From positions 620,001-684,000 of the forward strand of contig NZ_JACHNH010000001.1 of NCBI RefSeq assembly GCF_014205335.1: 64,000 nt of DNA, read 5' to 3'. The notes under the pieces are model-generated. The model ran no database searches. It was given only the letters and a program-made list of their open reading frames with translations, and had not been told where the DNA came from. Positions 7,760 to 16,129 of this stretch are shown here, one piece after another. Every line of letters begins with the position of its first letter. The first letter of the stretch is position 1. The position numbers were made by a program, and so were the translations under genes. This stretch comes from Amorphoplanes digitatis (lineage in GTDB: Bacteria > Actinomycetota > Actinomycetes > Mycobacteriales > Micromonosporaceae).

Positions 7760-10120
7760 CTAACGCGGGGCGGCCGGTGTGCTCGGCCCCGGTTTCGCCC
7801 CCGGCTTGCCCTTGCTGATCTGGATGCTGACGAAGCCGTTCTTGATGGTCCGGCCGGAGGGTTCCGTGCCGGCCGCCTGACCCTTCGGGCAGTCCGACTC
7901 GACCTCGGTGCCCGGCGTCGCCGTGAAGCCGGCGCCCTCCACCTTGGCGATCGCGTCCGCCACGCTGATGCAGCCGAAGCCCGGAATCGAGCGCTGCTCA
8001 CCCTGGGCGATCTTGTTGCCCGACGGCCGCTTGAACTGGACCCGCGCCTTGCCCTTCATGATGTCGCGCAGGGTGTACTCGACCGCCGGGTTCACCACGT
8101 CGTGGCTCAGCCGGTACGGATGGTTCTGGTAGTCCGGGTTCACCAGGTACCCGGCGACGACCATCGAGCTGGTGCCGACGATCAGCGAGGCCGTCTTGTC
8201 GTTGTCGGTCGTGCCGGTCTTGCCGAAGATCGGGTGGCCGACGATGCCGCGCGCGCCGCCGGCGGTCGAGCCGTGGCAGCCGCCCAGCTGTGCCGAGTCG
8301 CCGACCGGGCAGCGCGCCGCGTCCAGGGCAGCCCGGGCCACGTCCGGCTTGGTGACCTGCCGGCAGTTCGGCTTGCCGACGTCCAGCTTCTCGCCGGTCA
8401 GCGTGGTGATCTGCTGAACGGGCGTCGGCGTGCAGTACTTGCCGTCACCGGCCAGCGTGGCGTACGCGTTCGCCATGTCCAACGGGGTCGACGCCGAGAC
8501 GCCGAGGGTGAACGCGCCCCAGTCCTCCGCGTACTTCGTCGCCATCTCCTCGTCGTTCGGCGCCCGGAACTGGACGCCGAAGCGCTGCGCCACGTCGACG
8601 ACCTTTTCGGCGCCGACCTTCTCCTCCAGCGGGACGAAGTAGGTGTTGACCGAGCTGCCGAAGCCCGTCCACATGTTGTACGGGCCCTTCTCGCTCTTCG
8701 AGGCGTTGCTCGGGCAGTAGAAGCCGCCGCCGCAGCCGGGTGAGTCGCGGTAGCTCGACTTGTAGCGGTACGTCGTGTTGATCGGGTACGCCAGCGGGAA
8801 GCCGTTCTCCAGCGCGGCGACCATGGTGAACATCTTGAAGACCGACCCGGCCTGGTAGCCGGTGATGTCGCCGCCGCCGGTGAGCAGCGGGTTCGTCGTG
8901 TTCGGGTAGCTACCGCGGATGTTCTTGTCCGCCTTGGCCGGGTCCGAGGACAGCTTGTTGTGCCCGTCGTCCAGCTTGAAGCGGCGGTTGGCGGCCAGGG
9001 CGCGGACCCGGCCGGTGCCCGGCTGGACCGCGGCCAGCAGCAGCGCGTCGCGGTCCTTGACACCGATCCGGTCCGCGATGTTCTCCCGCGCCGCCGCCTG
9101 TGCCTTGATGTCGAGCGAGCTCTGGATCGTGTAGCCGCCGCTCTTCAGCCGCCGCTCGCGGTCGTACGGGTTCCGGCCGAACTCCGGGCGGCTGAGCCAC
9201 CAGCGGTAGAAGTAGTCGCAGAAGAAGCCCCAGCTGTTGTTCTTCACGGCGGCGCAGCCGTTTCCGGTGCGCTGGGTGGTGTGGCCGAGCTTGACGGCGA
9301 TGGCGTCGGTCGCCTCCTGCGGCGTGGCGTAGCCGAGGTCGCGCATGTTGCCGATGACCCAGTTGCGGCGGTCCAGCGCCTTGGGATAGCCGATCGTCGT
9401 GGTCGGGTCGAAGCCCGTCGGCGCCTTGACCATGCCGGCGAGCAGCGCGGCCTCGGCGATGGTGAGGTCCTTGGGCGGCTTGCGGAAGTAGACCTGGCTG
9501 GCGGCGTAGACCCCGTACGCGCCGTTTCCGAAGGGTGCCGCGTTGAGGTAGCGCTCCAGGATCTGCTGCTTGGTGAGCTTCTTCTCGATCTGCATCGCGT
9601 ACTTCATCTCGGCGATCTTGCGCGCCGGCGTGTCCTTGGTGGCGTCGACGACCTCCTGCGGTGAGGTCGCCGTGTACGACAGGGACATGCGGACGAGCTG
9701 CATCGTCAGCGTCGACGCGCCCTGCTTCGAGTTCTGCTTGCCCGAGTTGTTGACCATCGCGCGGGCGGCGCCCTTGAGGTCCACGCCGTTGTGCGTGTAG
9801 AACTCGTGGTCCTCGGCCGCGACGATCGCGTTCTGCATGTTGACGGAGATGTCCTTGAGCGGGACCTCGCTGCGGAACTCGTCGTAGAACACCGCGACGG
9901 GCGTCTTGTTGTCGGCGGCGAAGACCCGGGTCAGCTGCGGCGCGGTCGCCTGCTTGAGCTCGCTGGGCAGGCTCGCGAAGCCCTCGCTGCCGGCCTTGGC
10001 CGCGAGGCCGGACATGGCGACGGCGGGGAACGCGGCCGCGGCCACGGCGATACCGGCCAACAGGCCACAGATCAGCAGCGAAGTCACGTTCGTGACGAAG
10101 TGGTGATCGCGTCCGCGCAT
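7760..10120 (-). CDS. bifunctional class A penicillin-binding protein with C-terminal PASTA domain
   Basis: This is a membrane-anchored peptidoglycan synthase. An N-terminal transmembrane segment (about 12-35) precedes a GT51 transglycosylase with Glu103 in IVAAEDHEFY and the second motif KQGASTLTMQLVR. The transpeptidase has the active Ser426 in AGSVFK, an SVN motif (SSVNTYF) and KTG (FGKTGTTDND). A PASTA domain (SIPGFGCISVADAIAKVEG) sits near the C-terminus and probably senses muropeptide or lipid II. The 786-residue length is normal for a PonA-type protein. It lies among polysaccharide-degrading enzymes, but nothing ties it functionally to them. Confidence 0.92.
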   Translation of the reverse strand: MRGRDHHFVTNVTSLLICGLLAGIAVAAAAFPAVAMSGLAAKAGSEGFASLPSELKQATAPQLTRVFAADNKTPVAVFYDEFRSEVPLKDISVNMQNAIVAAEDHEFYTHNGVDLKGAARAMVNNSGKQNSKQGASTLTMQLVRMSLSYTATSPQEVVDATKDTPARKIAEMKYAMQIEKKLTKQQILERYLNAAPFGNGAYGVYAASQVYFRKPPKDLTIAEAALLAGMVKAPTGFDPTTTIGYPKALDRRNWVIGNMRDLGYATPQEATDAIAVKLGHTTQRTGNGCAAVKNNSWGFFCDYFYRWWLSRPEFGRNPYDRERRLKSGGYTIQSSLDIKAQAAARENIADRIGVKDRDALLLAAVQPGTGRVRALAANRRFKLDDGHNKLSSDPAKADKNIRGSYPNTTNPLLTGGGDITGYQAGSVFKMFTMVAALENGFPLAYPINTTYRYKSSYRDSPGCGGGFYCPSNASKSEKGPYNMWTGFGSSVNTYFVPLEEKVGAEKVVDVAQRFGVQFRAPNDEEMATKYAEDWGAFTLGVSASTPLDMANAYATLAGDGKYCTPTPVQQITTLTGEKLDVGKPNCRQVTKPDVARAALDAARCPVGDSAQLGGCHGSTAGGARGIVGHPIFGKTGTTDNDKTASLIVGTSSMVVAGYLVNPDYQNHPYRLSHDVVNPAVEYTLRDIMKGKARVQFKRPSGNKIAQGEQRSIPGFGCISVADAIAKVEGAGFTATPGTEVESDCPKGQAAGTEPSGRTIKNGFVSIQISKGKPGAKPGPSTPAAPR

Positions 10121-10198
10121 CAGGGTGTCCGTTTCGCAGGCCTCGGCGCGCCGCGGGGGCGGCGACCGCGGTGGACTTTAGCGATCATGCGCAAACGA

Positions 10199-10230
10199 AG
10201 GACCGGCGGCATCGGTGTGCCGCCGGTCCT
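10199..10230 (-). terminator. intrinsic terminator after the GH16 glucanase gene
   Basis: A perfect 13-base inverted repeat (AGGACCGGCGGCA and its complement) encloses a 6-base loop. It sits 20 bases beyond the GH16 stop codon on the minus strand and upstream of the PBP gene. A U-run is short or absent, as is common in GC-rich actinobacteria. Confidence 0.75.
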
Positions 10231-10249
10231 CGGTCGTTCACGGCCTGGG

Positions 10250-11485
10250 TCAGGCCTTGGTCCACTTCTGGTTGGAGGTGCCGCCGCAGTCCCAGAGCTG
10301 GAGCTGTGCGCCGTTCGCGCTGTTCCACTCCTTGATGTCGACGCACCGGTTGGCGGAGACGTTCACCAGGTCGCCGGCGGCCGACAGGGTGAAGCGCTGC
10401 ACCGGGTTGCCGTTGCAGGTGACCAGCTGGATCGGCGTGCCGTTGGCAAGCGCGCCACCGGCCGGGTCCATGCACTTGCCCAGACCCCGCACGGTGCCGT
10501 CGCTCGCGAAGGACCACTTCTGCGCGGCGGTGCCGTTGCAGTCCCACATCTGGAGCCGGGCGCCGTCGACCGGGTTGCCCGACGGGATGTCGATGCAGCG
10601 GTTGCTGAAGTTCGACCGCAGCGCGGTGCTGCCGCTGGGCGGCGGCGTGGTGCCGTCGGTCCAGGCCGAGACGCGGACGTAGTCGACGAGCATGGTCTGC
10701 GGGAACACAGTGCTGGCGTCCGGGTAGCCGGGCCAGTATCCGCCGACGGCCACGTTCAGGATCATGAAGAACGCGTGGTCGAAGACCCACTGGTCGCCGC
10801 CGAGGCTGGCCGGGGTGACCCGGAAGTACTCGCTGCCGTCCAGGAACCAGACGATCAGATTGGGCGACCACTCCACCGCGAAGTTGTGGAAGGCGTTGCT
10901 GAGCGGGGTGCCGATGTTGCGGTTGCCGCCGATGCCCTCGGCGCCGGAGTAGCCGGGACCGTGCACGGTGCCGTAGACCGTGTTCGGCTGGTTGCCGACG
11001 TTCTCCATGATGTCGATCTCGCCCGTGGTGGGCCAGTTGTTGCCGCCGAGCATCCAGAACGCGGGCCAGATGCCCTGCCCCTTCGGGACCTTGATGGAGG
11101 CCTCGAAGCGGCCGTACCGCTGGGTGAACTTGTCGGCGGTCAGGATCCGGCCCGACGTGTACTGGCAGGTGCCGTAGTGGCACTGGTAGTTCGCGGGGTT
11201 CTCCCGGCGCGCGGTGATCGCGAGGTGGCCCTGGCCGTCCTGCGAGACGTTGCTCGTCGAGTTGGTGTAGTACTGCTGCTCGTTGTTGCCCCAGCCGCTG
11301 CCGCCGATGTCGAACTTCCACTTCGCGGAGTCGATCGGGGCGCCGGCGGAGCCGTTGAACTCGTCCTGCCAGGTGATGCCGCCGATGGCTGCCTCGGCGG
11401 TGTCGTTGCGGGAGGTGGAGACGAGACCTGCTGTGAGGCACGCCGCGACAAGGGCCGCGGCGAGCAGTTTCCGGGTTTTGAGCAT
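10250..11485 (-). CDS. secreted GH16 beta-glucanase with ricin-type (CBM13) lectin domain
   Basis: This is a predicted extracellular endo-beta-1,3-glucanase of the laminarinase type. A signal peptide (1-32, ending AEA) leads into the GH16 domain. Its catalytic motif GEIDIMEN has Glu156 as nucleophile, Asp158, and Glu161 as acid/base; WPAFWMLGG precedes it. After a short Pro/Ser linker (near 282), residues about 288-411 form a ricin B-type beta-trefoil with three Q-x-W repeats (LQMWDC, VQRF, LQLWDC). The domain order is that of known fungal-cell-wall lytic enzymes from Streptomyces and Actinoplanes. Its promoter region holds several inverted repeats. It is the active partner of the neighbouring GH16-like protein. 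Confidence 0.92.
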   Translation of the reverse strand: MLKTRKLLAAALVAACLTAGLVSTSRNDTAEAAIGGITWQDEFNGSAGAPIDSAKWKFDIGGSGWGNNEQQYYTNSTSNVSQDGQGHLAITARRENPANYQCHYGTCQYTSGRILTADKFTQRYGRFEASIKVPKGQGIWPAFWMLGGNNWPTTGEIDIMENVGNQPNTVYGTVHGPGYSGAEGIGGNRNIGTPLSNAFHNFAVEWSPNLIVWFLDGSEYFRVTPASLGGDQWVFDHAFFMILNVAVGGYWPGYPDASTVFPQTMLVDYVRVSAWTDGTTPPPSGSTALRSNFSNRCIDIPSGNPVDGARLQMWDCNGTAAQKWSFASDGTVRGLGKCMDPAGGALANGTPIQLVTCNGNPVQRFTLSAAGDLVNVSANRCVDIKEWNSANGAQLQLWDCGGTSNQKWTKA

Positions 11486-11510
11486 GGGGATGGAACCTCC
11501 GGGGGAAGAG

Positions 11511-11577
11511 GTGTTAACACTTTAAATAGTGTTTACAGATTGACCATCACCAGTCAATAGAGACTGGTTCCGGAACC
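11511..11577. promoter_or_regulatory. cluster of inverted repeats upstream of the GH16 glucanase gene
   Basis: The 109-base gap between the two GH16 genes is AT-rich for this genome and holds five symmetric elements. They are GTGTTAACAC (11511-11520), AACACT-N6-AGTGTT (11516-11533), ATTGAC-N8-GTCAAT (11539-11558), ACCAGTC-N6-GACTGGT (11549-11568) and GGTTCCGGAACC (11566-11577). They overlap, which suits operators for a dimeric repressor rather than a single terminator. The one nearest the start codon lies 26 bases upstream of it. LacI-type control of a glucanase gene would be ordinary for actinobacteria, but the regulator is not in the window. Confidence 0.5.
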
Positions 11578-11594
11578 CCGGAGTCCGCCCTTTG

Positions 11595-12653
11595 TTACAA
11601 CTTCTTGAACAGACTGGGCAACGCGGTCGGCTCCCAGCCCGGCAGCGAGGTGTGCGTCTCGAGCACCTGGTACTCGACGCCCTTGAACTTCACGGGCTGG
11701 CCGGCGACGTAGTCGGTGAACGGCGCCCACTCGGGTGTGGCCGGGGGCGCGGTCGTGGGCGGCTCGGTGGTCGGCTCTGTCGTCGGTGCCGTGGTCGGCG
11801 GCTCGGTGGTGGGGGCCTCGGTCGGCTCGGTCGCCGGCGGCTCGGTCGTCGGTGCGGTGGTCGGCGGCTCGGTGGCCGGCGGCTCGGTGGCCGGTGGCTC
11901 GGTGGCGTTCGCGGCCGAGAAGCTGACCGAGTCGACCTGCATGCGTGCCGGGAGGCCGTCGCCCGACCGGTCGTCGGCGATGGAGAGGCTCAGCGCCAGG
12001 CGGAACGACTGGTCGGTGCCCAGGCCGCCCTCGGGCGTGATCCGGGAGATCTCCTGGCCGTCCACCGACAGGACCGCCTCACCGGGCGCCCAGTCCACCG
12101 CGTACGTGTGGAAGTCGTCGGAGAGCGAGTCCTTCAGCACGTCGAACGAGCCGAAGCCCTGCCGGCCGGCGCCGATCAGTTCGAAGACCGGCCGCGCCGT
12201 GTCGCCCTCGGGGGTCTTGATCCGGGCCTCGGCGTGCCCGGAGGTGGCGCGCAGCCGGTCCTTGGTCAGCAGCCGGGCCGAGGAGAACCCGCCCTCGTCC
12301 TCGCGGCGCAGGACGATCGTCAGGTTGCCGTCGCCGTCCAGGCGCGCGTTGCGGGTGCTCTCCCGGAAGGACAGCCCGTTGTCGGCCTGGTCCGTGTTCA
12401 GCGACCACTTCGTCGGGTCGACGGTGCTGCCGCGCTTGCCGTCGAAGTCGTCGGCGAACGTCGTCAGCGACGGCGTCCGGTCGCGGTCCCTGCGGTCGTT
12501 GTTTCCGGCGCGGTCCCGTTCCGAGGCGTCCGCGCTGTCGTTGCGGGTCGGCAGCCAGATGGCGGTGGCCAGTCCGGCGGTCGCGACCACGAATGCGACG
12601 ACTAGTCGGGGCCGCAGCCAGGTGGGTTGCGGCGGCAGGCTGTGTCGCGGCAC
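11595..12653 (-). CDS. secreted GH16-like pseudoenzyme with CBM5/12-type chitin-binding domain
   Basis: The 352-residue protein has an N-terminal membrane/signal segment (about 15-33). A GH16-like jellyroll (about 62-248) has recognisable flanks, including FADDFDG, GHAEARIKTPEG and FHTYAVDWAPGEAVLSVDG. At the catalytic position the GEIDIMEN motif of its neighbour is replaced by GSFDVLKD: Ser169, Asp171 and Lys174 stand where Glu, Asp and Glu are needed. The following loop is also shortened. A Thr/Pro/Glu repeat linker (about 250-305) leads to a C-terminal CBM5/12-type module (WAPFTDYVAGQPVKFKGVEY, then HTSLPGWEP). Hydrolysis seems impossible, so binding or display is more likely. ATG 12653 is a reasonable start. 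Confidence 0.8.
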   Translation of the reverse strand: MPRHSLPPQPTWLRPRLVVAFVVATAGLATAIWLPTRNDSADASERDRAGNNDRRDRDRTPSLTTFADDFDGKRGSTVDPTKWSLNTDQADNGLSFRESTRNARLDGDGNLTIVLRREDEGGFSSARLLTKDRLRATSGHAEARIKTPEGDTARPVFELIGAGRQGFGSFDVLKDSLSDDFHTYAVDWAPGEAVLSVDGQEISRITPEGGLGTDQSFRLALSLSIADDRSGDGLPARMQVDSVSFSAANATEPPATEPPATEPPTTAPTTEPPATEPTEAPTTEPPTTAPTTEPTTEPPTTAPPATPEWAPFTDYVAGQPVKFKGVEYQVLETHTSLPGWEPTALPSLFKKL

Positions 12654-12862
12654 GGGAAACCTCCGGGGCCAAAGGTGCTGATGCGTCAGCAGAGACCTAA
12701 GAAGATCTGCGTCGAAACGTCAAGGCGTGTGGATGGAATTAAACGAAGATTCAGAATTCGAGCCGCCGGGGTGACTCGAAATGAGTGCGGCCGTACCCTG
12801 GAGTCCGTTTTTGATCTCATCGGCGCGGGACGGCGCCCGGCGGCGTGTGGGATCGTTCCGGC

Positions 12863-13984
12863 ATGGCGGAATCGAGTGGGTTGCAGACCCCGCTCTGGCG
12901 GGCGATCGCCGTGTTCCGGATCGCCGCGCTCCTCTATGTCGCCGTCCTGGTGGTCCGCAACGTCGGCGCGTACGAGCGGCCGATGCTGGCCTGGCCGGTG
13001 CTGGCGGTGATGGCGGGCTGGACGGTCTTCACCACGTACGCGTACGCCGTGCCGGCCCGGCGCCGGCCGCCGCTGCTCATCGCCGACCTGCTCATCACCA
13101 TGGCCGTGTTGGCCGCCAGCGTCTGGGTGGTCGGGCGGGTCGCGCTGGAGGAGGGCCGGCCGACGCTCGCGGTGGCCTGGCACGTGGCCCCGGTGCTCGC
13201 GTGGGCCGTCGCGGGCGGCCGGCGCTGGGGCATCGCCGCCGCCCTGGCCATGGGCATCACCGACCTGACGGTCCGCGCGCACTACGACCAGGCCGCATTC
13301 ACCGGCACGGTGCTGATGGTGCTGGCGGCGACCGCGGTCGGCTACCTGGTCGGGCTCGCCGAGGTGTCGCAGCAGCGGCTCGAACGCGCCGTCCAGTTGG
13401 AGGCGACGAACCGGGAGCGGGAGCGGCTGGCCCGCGACATCCACGACTCGGTGCTACAGGTGCTGGCCCTGGTCAAGCGCCGCGGCGCCGGACTGGACGG
13501 CGAGGCCGGCGAGCTGGCGCGGCTGGCCGGCGAGCAGGAGGCGGCGCTGCGCACCCTGGTCACGGGCCGCACCGCCGAACGACAGGACGAGCACGCCGAG
13601 GCGGACCTGATGAGTCTGCTCGAGCCGTACGCGTCGGCGACGGTGTCGGTCGCGGGGCCGGCCGGTGCGGTCCGGCTGCCCGCCCGCGTCGCCGCGGAGC
13701 TCGCCGCGGCCGTCGCGGCGGCGCTGGACAACGTGGTGCGGCACTGCGAGCCCGGCACGAAGGCCTGGGTGCTCGTCGAGGACGAGCCGGCCGAGGTGAC
13801 GGTCAGCGTGCGTGACGAGGGACCCGGCATCGCGCCCGAGCGGCTCGACGAGGCCGAGGAGCAGGGCCGGCTCGGCGTGGCCCAGTCGATCCGCGGCCGG
13901 ATCGCCGACCTGGGCGGCGCTGTCCGGATCACCTCGGCGCCGGGGCAGGGCACGGAGGTCGAGCTCACGCTGCCGCGCCGATAG
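12863..13984 (+). CDS. NarL-family sensor histidine kinase
   Basis: This membrane kinase of the HisKA_3 type signals to the response regulator encoded 9 bases downstream. Four to five hydrophobic segments occupy residues about 12-160. The dimerisation helix RERLARDIHDSVLQVL carries phospho-accepting His194. An HATPase domain has the N-box region (AAALDNVVRHC), DEGPGI (G1) and GQGTEVELTLP. No extracellular sensor of any size is seen, so it may sense within the membrane. ATG 12863 was chosen; GTG 12845 would add six residues. It is divergent from the GH16-like gene, with about 200 bases between. Confidence 0.9.
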   Translation: MAESSGLQTPLWRAIAVFRIAALLYVAVLVVRNVGAYERPMLAWPVLAVMAGWTVFTTYAYAVPARRRPPLLIADLLITMAVLAASVWVVGRVALEEGRPTLAVAWHVAPVLAWAVAGGRRWGIAAALAMGITDLTVRAHYDQAAFTGTVLMVLAATAVGYLVGLAEVSQQRLERAVQLEATNRERERLARDIHDSVLQVLALVKRRGAGLDGEAGELARLAGEQEAALRTLVTGRTAERQDEHAEADLMSLLEPYASATVSVAGPAGAVRLPARVAAELAAAVAAALDNVVRHCEPGTKAWVLVEDEPAEVTVSVRDEGPGIAPERLDEAEEQGRLGVAQSIRGRIADLGGAVRITSAPGQGTEVELTLPRR

Positions 13985-13993
13985 GCTGAGCCG

Positions 13994-14650
13994 GTGACAG
14001 ACGCACCCAGAACGCGGGTCATGGTTGTCGACGACCACCCGATGTGGCGTGAGGGCGTGAGCCGCGACCTGACGGCCGCCGGCTACGACGTGGTGGCCGC
14101 CACGGGCGAGGGCCGGCAGGCGGTCCGCATCGCCGCGGCCGCGCGGCCCGACGTCGTCGTGCTCGACCTGCAACTGCCGGACGTCTCGGGGGTCGAGGTG
14201 ATCAACGGTCTGCTCGAGGCGGTGCCGGGTGTCCGGGTGCTGATGCTCTCCGCCAGCGGCGAGCAGCAGAGCGTGCTCGACGCGGTCAAGGCGGGCGCGA
14301 GCGGCTACCTGCTGAAGTCCGCCGCGCAGGCCGAGTTCCTCGACGCGGTGGGCCGCACCGCCGCGGGCGACACCGTCTTCACGCCGGGCCTGGCGGGCCT
14401 GGTGCTCGGCGAGTTCCGCCGGCTGGCCGTGGAGCCGGCCACCCCGGACGCCATGACCCCCAAGCTGACCGAGCGCGAGACCGAGGTGCTGCGCCTGGTG
14501 GCGAAGGGCCTGTCCTACCGGCAGATCGCCGAGCGGCTCGTCCTGAGCCACCGCACCGTGCAGAACCACGTGCAGAACACGCTCGGCAAGCTCCAGCTGC
14601 ACAACCGGGTCGAGCTGACCCGATACGCGATCGAGCAGGGCCTGGACTAG
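13994..14650 (+). CDS. NarL/LuxR-family response regulator
   Basis: A 218-residue DNA-binding regulator pairs with the preceding kinase. The receiver domain has the acidic pair VVDDH, phospho-accepting Asp58 (VVLDLQLPD), the switch Ser (MLSAS) and Lys (LLKSA). The C-terminal LuxR helix-turn-helix has LTERETEVLRLVAKGLSYRQ followed by NHVQNTLGKLQLHNR. The start is GTG. Its stop codon overlaps the stop of the convergent DUF5709 gene within a CTAG. The targets are unknown. Confidence 0.93.
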   Translation: MTDAPRTRVMVVDDHPMWREGVSRDLTAAGYDVVAATGEGRQAVRIAAAARPDVVVLDLQLPDVSGVEVINGLLEAVPGVRVLMLSASGEQQSVLDAVKAGASGYLLKSAAQAEFLDAVGRTAAGDTVFTPGLAGLVLGEFRRLAVEPATPDAMTPKLTERETEVLRLVAKGLSYRQIAERLVLSHRTVQNHVQNTLGKLQLHNRVELTRYAIEQGLD

Positions 14651-15204
14651 CGGTAGTCGGGCGCGTTGGTCTCGTGCATGGCCAGCTCCTCGGCGCTGGC
14701 TCCGCCGCCCGCCGCGCCGGCGTCGTAGGCGATGCTGTCCGCCTCGTCGTCGAAGCCGTAGCCCTCGTCGGTGGCGACCAGGCGGCCCACCGGCTGCGGT
14801 GCCTCCTCGTCCAGCTGGCCGTCGTCGTAGAGGGACACCGCGGAGTTCGGGTCCGAGGTCGGGCCCGGCCCCCACACGTCCGCGTCGAAGCGGAGCTGCT
14901 CGGAGTCCTCGACGGTCTCGTCGTACGCGTGGTCGGCGTCCGGAGACGGGTCGCCGGCGCCGAAATCGGGCTCCTCCTGGCGCAGGTGGTACGCGAGGGG
15001 CTCGCCCTGGAGCGCCTCCGCCGGGGTGTCGCCGAAGCGGTTGGAGCCGCCCGGCCCGACACCCGGTAGCGCGGCCGGATCGCGGCCGTCGGCCCATCGG
15101 CTGCTGGTCACCGAGTCGTACGCGTTCGAATCGGCGTCGGCGGTCTCGGGCAGGCCCGATGCCTCCGGGTCGGAGACTTCGGTCGGATAGTCGTTGTCTC
15201 GCAT
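14647..15204 (-). CDS. DUF5709 family protein
   Basis: The protein has about 185 residues, is very acidic and appears largely disordered. It starts at ATG 15204 (a TTG at 15213 would add three residues). The opening DNDYPTEVSDPEASGLPE matches the hallmark of DUF5709, an actinobacterial family of unknown function. It is rich in Asp, Glu, Gly, Ala and Pro, with no Cys, signal peptide or membrane segment. It is codirectional with, and 10 bases downstream of, the STAS/kinase gene, so the two probably share a transcript. Confidence 0.8.
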   Translation of the reverse strand: MRDNDYPTEVSDPEASGLPETADADSNAYDSVTSSRWADGRDPAALPGVGPGGSNRFGDTPAEALQGEPLAYHLRQEEPDFGAGDPSPDADHAYDETVEDSEQLRFDADVWGPGPTSDPNSAVSLYDDGQLDEEAPQPVGRLVATDEGYGFDDEADSIAYDAGAAGGGASAEELAMHETNAPDYR

Positions 15205-15214
15205 GTTCCGCAAT

Positions 15215-15988
15215 CTACCCGCGAGCGTGCCCCGCCATACCCACGCTGGAGACTTCCGTCGGCTGCTCCTGCTCGCCCTCGAGCACCGCCCAGACGACCT
15301 TTCCGCCGGTCAGCGGCAGACTGCCCCAGCGCCGGGCCACCGAGTCGATGAGCAGCAGGCCGCGTCCGCCGTACGAGGTGACCGGCACCGGGTCGCCGGA
15401 GAAGCGCGGCACGTCCGCCGAGTGGTCGCGCACGGCCACGGTCACCGTGTCGCCGCGCAGCCCGAGCAGGACCGTCATCGGCGTGCGGGCATGCACGACG
15501 ACGTTGTTGACCATTTCGGTGACCACCGTGCAGGCCGGCCCGGCCAGCCCGGGCAGTTCCCAGCGGCCACACGCCTCGGTGACCAGTTGGCGCGAGCGCC
15601 TGGCCGCGCCGACCTGTGGCTCCAGGGCGAGGTCGAGGAAGTGTCCCGGTGCCGGGGCGCCGAGCGCGGCGAAGGCGTCCGCCGCGGTGGGCCAGACCGG
15701 CAGCCCGGTGCCGTTCCAGGTCTCGCCCTCCGCGACCGCGCAGATCATCAGGCGGCTGCCGGGCCAGTCGGCGACCTCCGCGGCGAGGCCGCTCAGGACG
15801 GAGACCGTTGCCGGGTCGCGGACGCTCAGCTCGGCAACGTCGACGACGACCGCCTCGGGCTGGCCGGCCAGGAAGTCGATCAGGATGGATCGCACGAGCG
15901 GCGCGGTGACGGCATCGAGGATCCCGGCCAGCCGGACGACCGGATAGGTCTGCCCGCTGTCCACCAGGTGCCGGACCTCGCTCGACAT
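15215..15988 (-). CDS. STAS-like and HATPase anti-sigma-type regulator
   Basis: The 257-residue protein combines two halves of the partner-switching system. Residues 1-105 resemble an STAS (anti-anti-sigma) domain (VVRLAGILDAVTAPLVRSIL, VVVDVAELSV). Residues 120-240 resemble an RsbW-type ATPase: VVTEMVNNVVVHA carries the Glu and Asn of the N-box, VRDHS follows, and GGRGLLLID is the G2-like loop. Such fusions are common in Streptomyces-like bacteria and usually bind a sigma factor or STAS partner. GGAGCGATC precedes the ATG. The partner is not identifiable here. Confidence 0.82.
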   Translation of the reverse strand: MSSEVRHLVDSGQTYPVVRLAGILDAVTAPLVRSILIDFLAGQPEAVVVDVAELSVRDPATVSVLSGLAAEVADWPGSRLMICAVAEGETWNGTGLPVWPTAADAFAALGAPAPGHFLDLALEPQVGAARRSRQLVTEACGRWELPGLAGPACTVVTEMVNNVVVHARTPMTVLLGLRGDTVTVAVRDHSADVPRFSGDPVPVTSYGGRGLLLIDSVARRWGSLPLTGGKVVWAVLEGEQEQPTEVSSVGMAGHARG

Positions 15989-16129
15989 GATCGCTCCATT
16001 GTGCGTAACGCGGGTCGTTCCCGCATTTCGGCGCGTAGCAGTCCCGTTGTGAGGCTTTCTAGCTGTATGACCAATTAACGACGGTATGGCCTGTGTAGGT
16101 GGTACCCCGTGGCCTGAGTCTCATGCACC

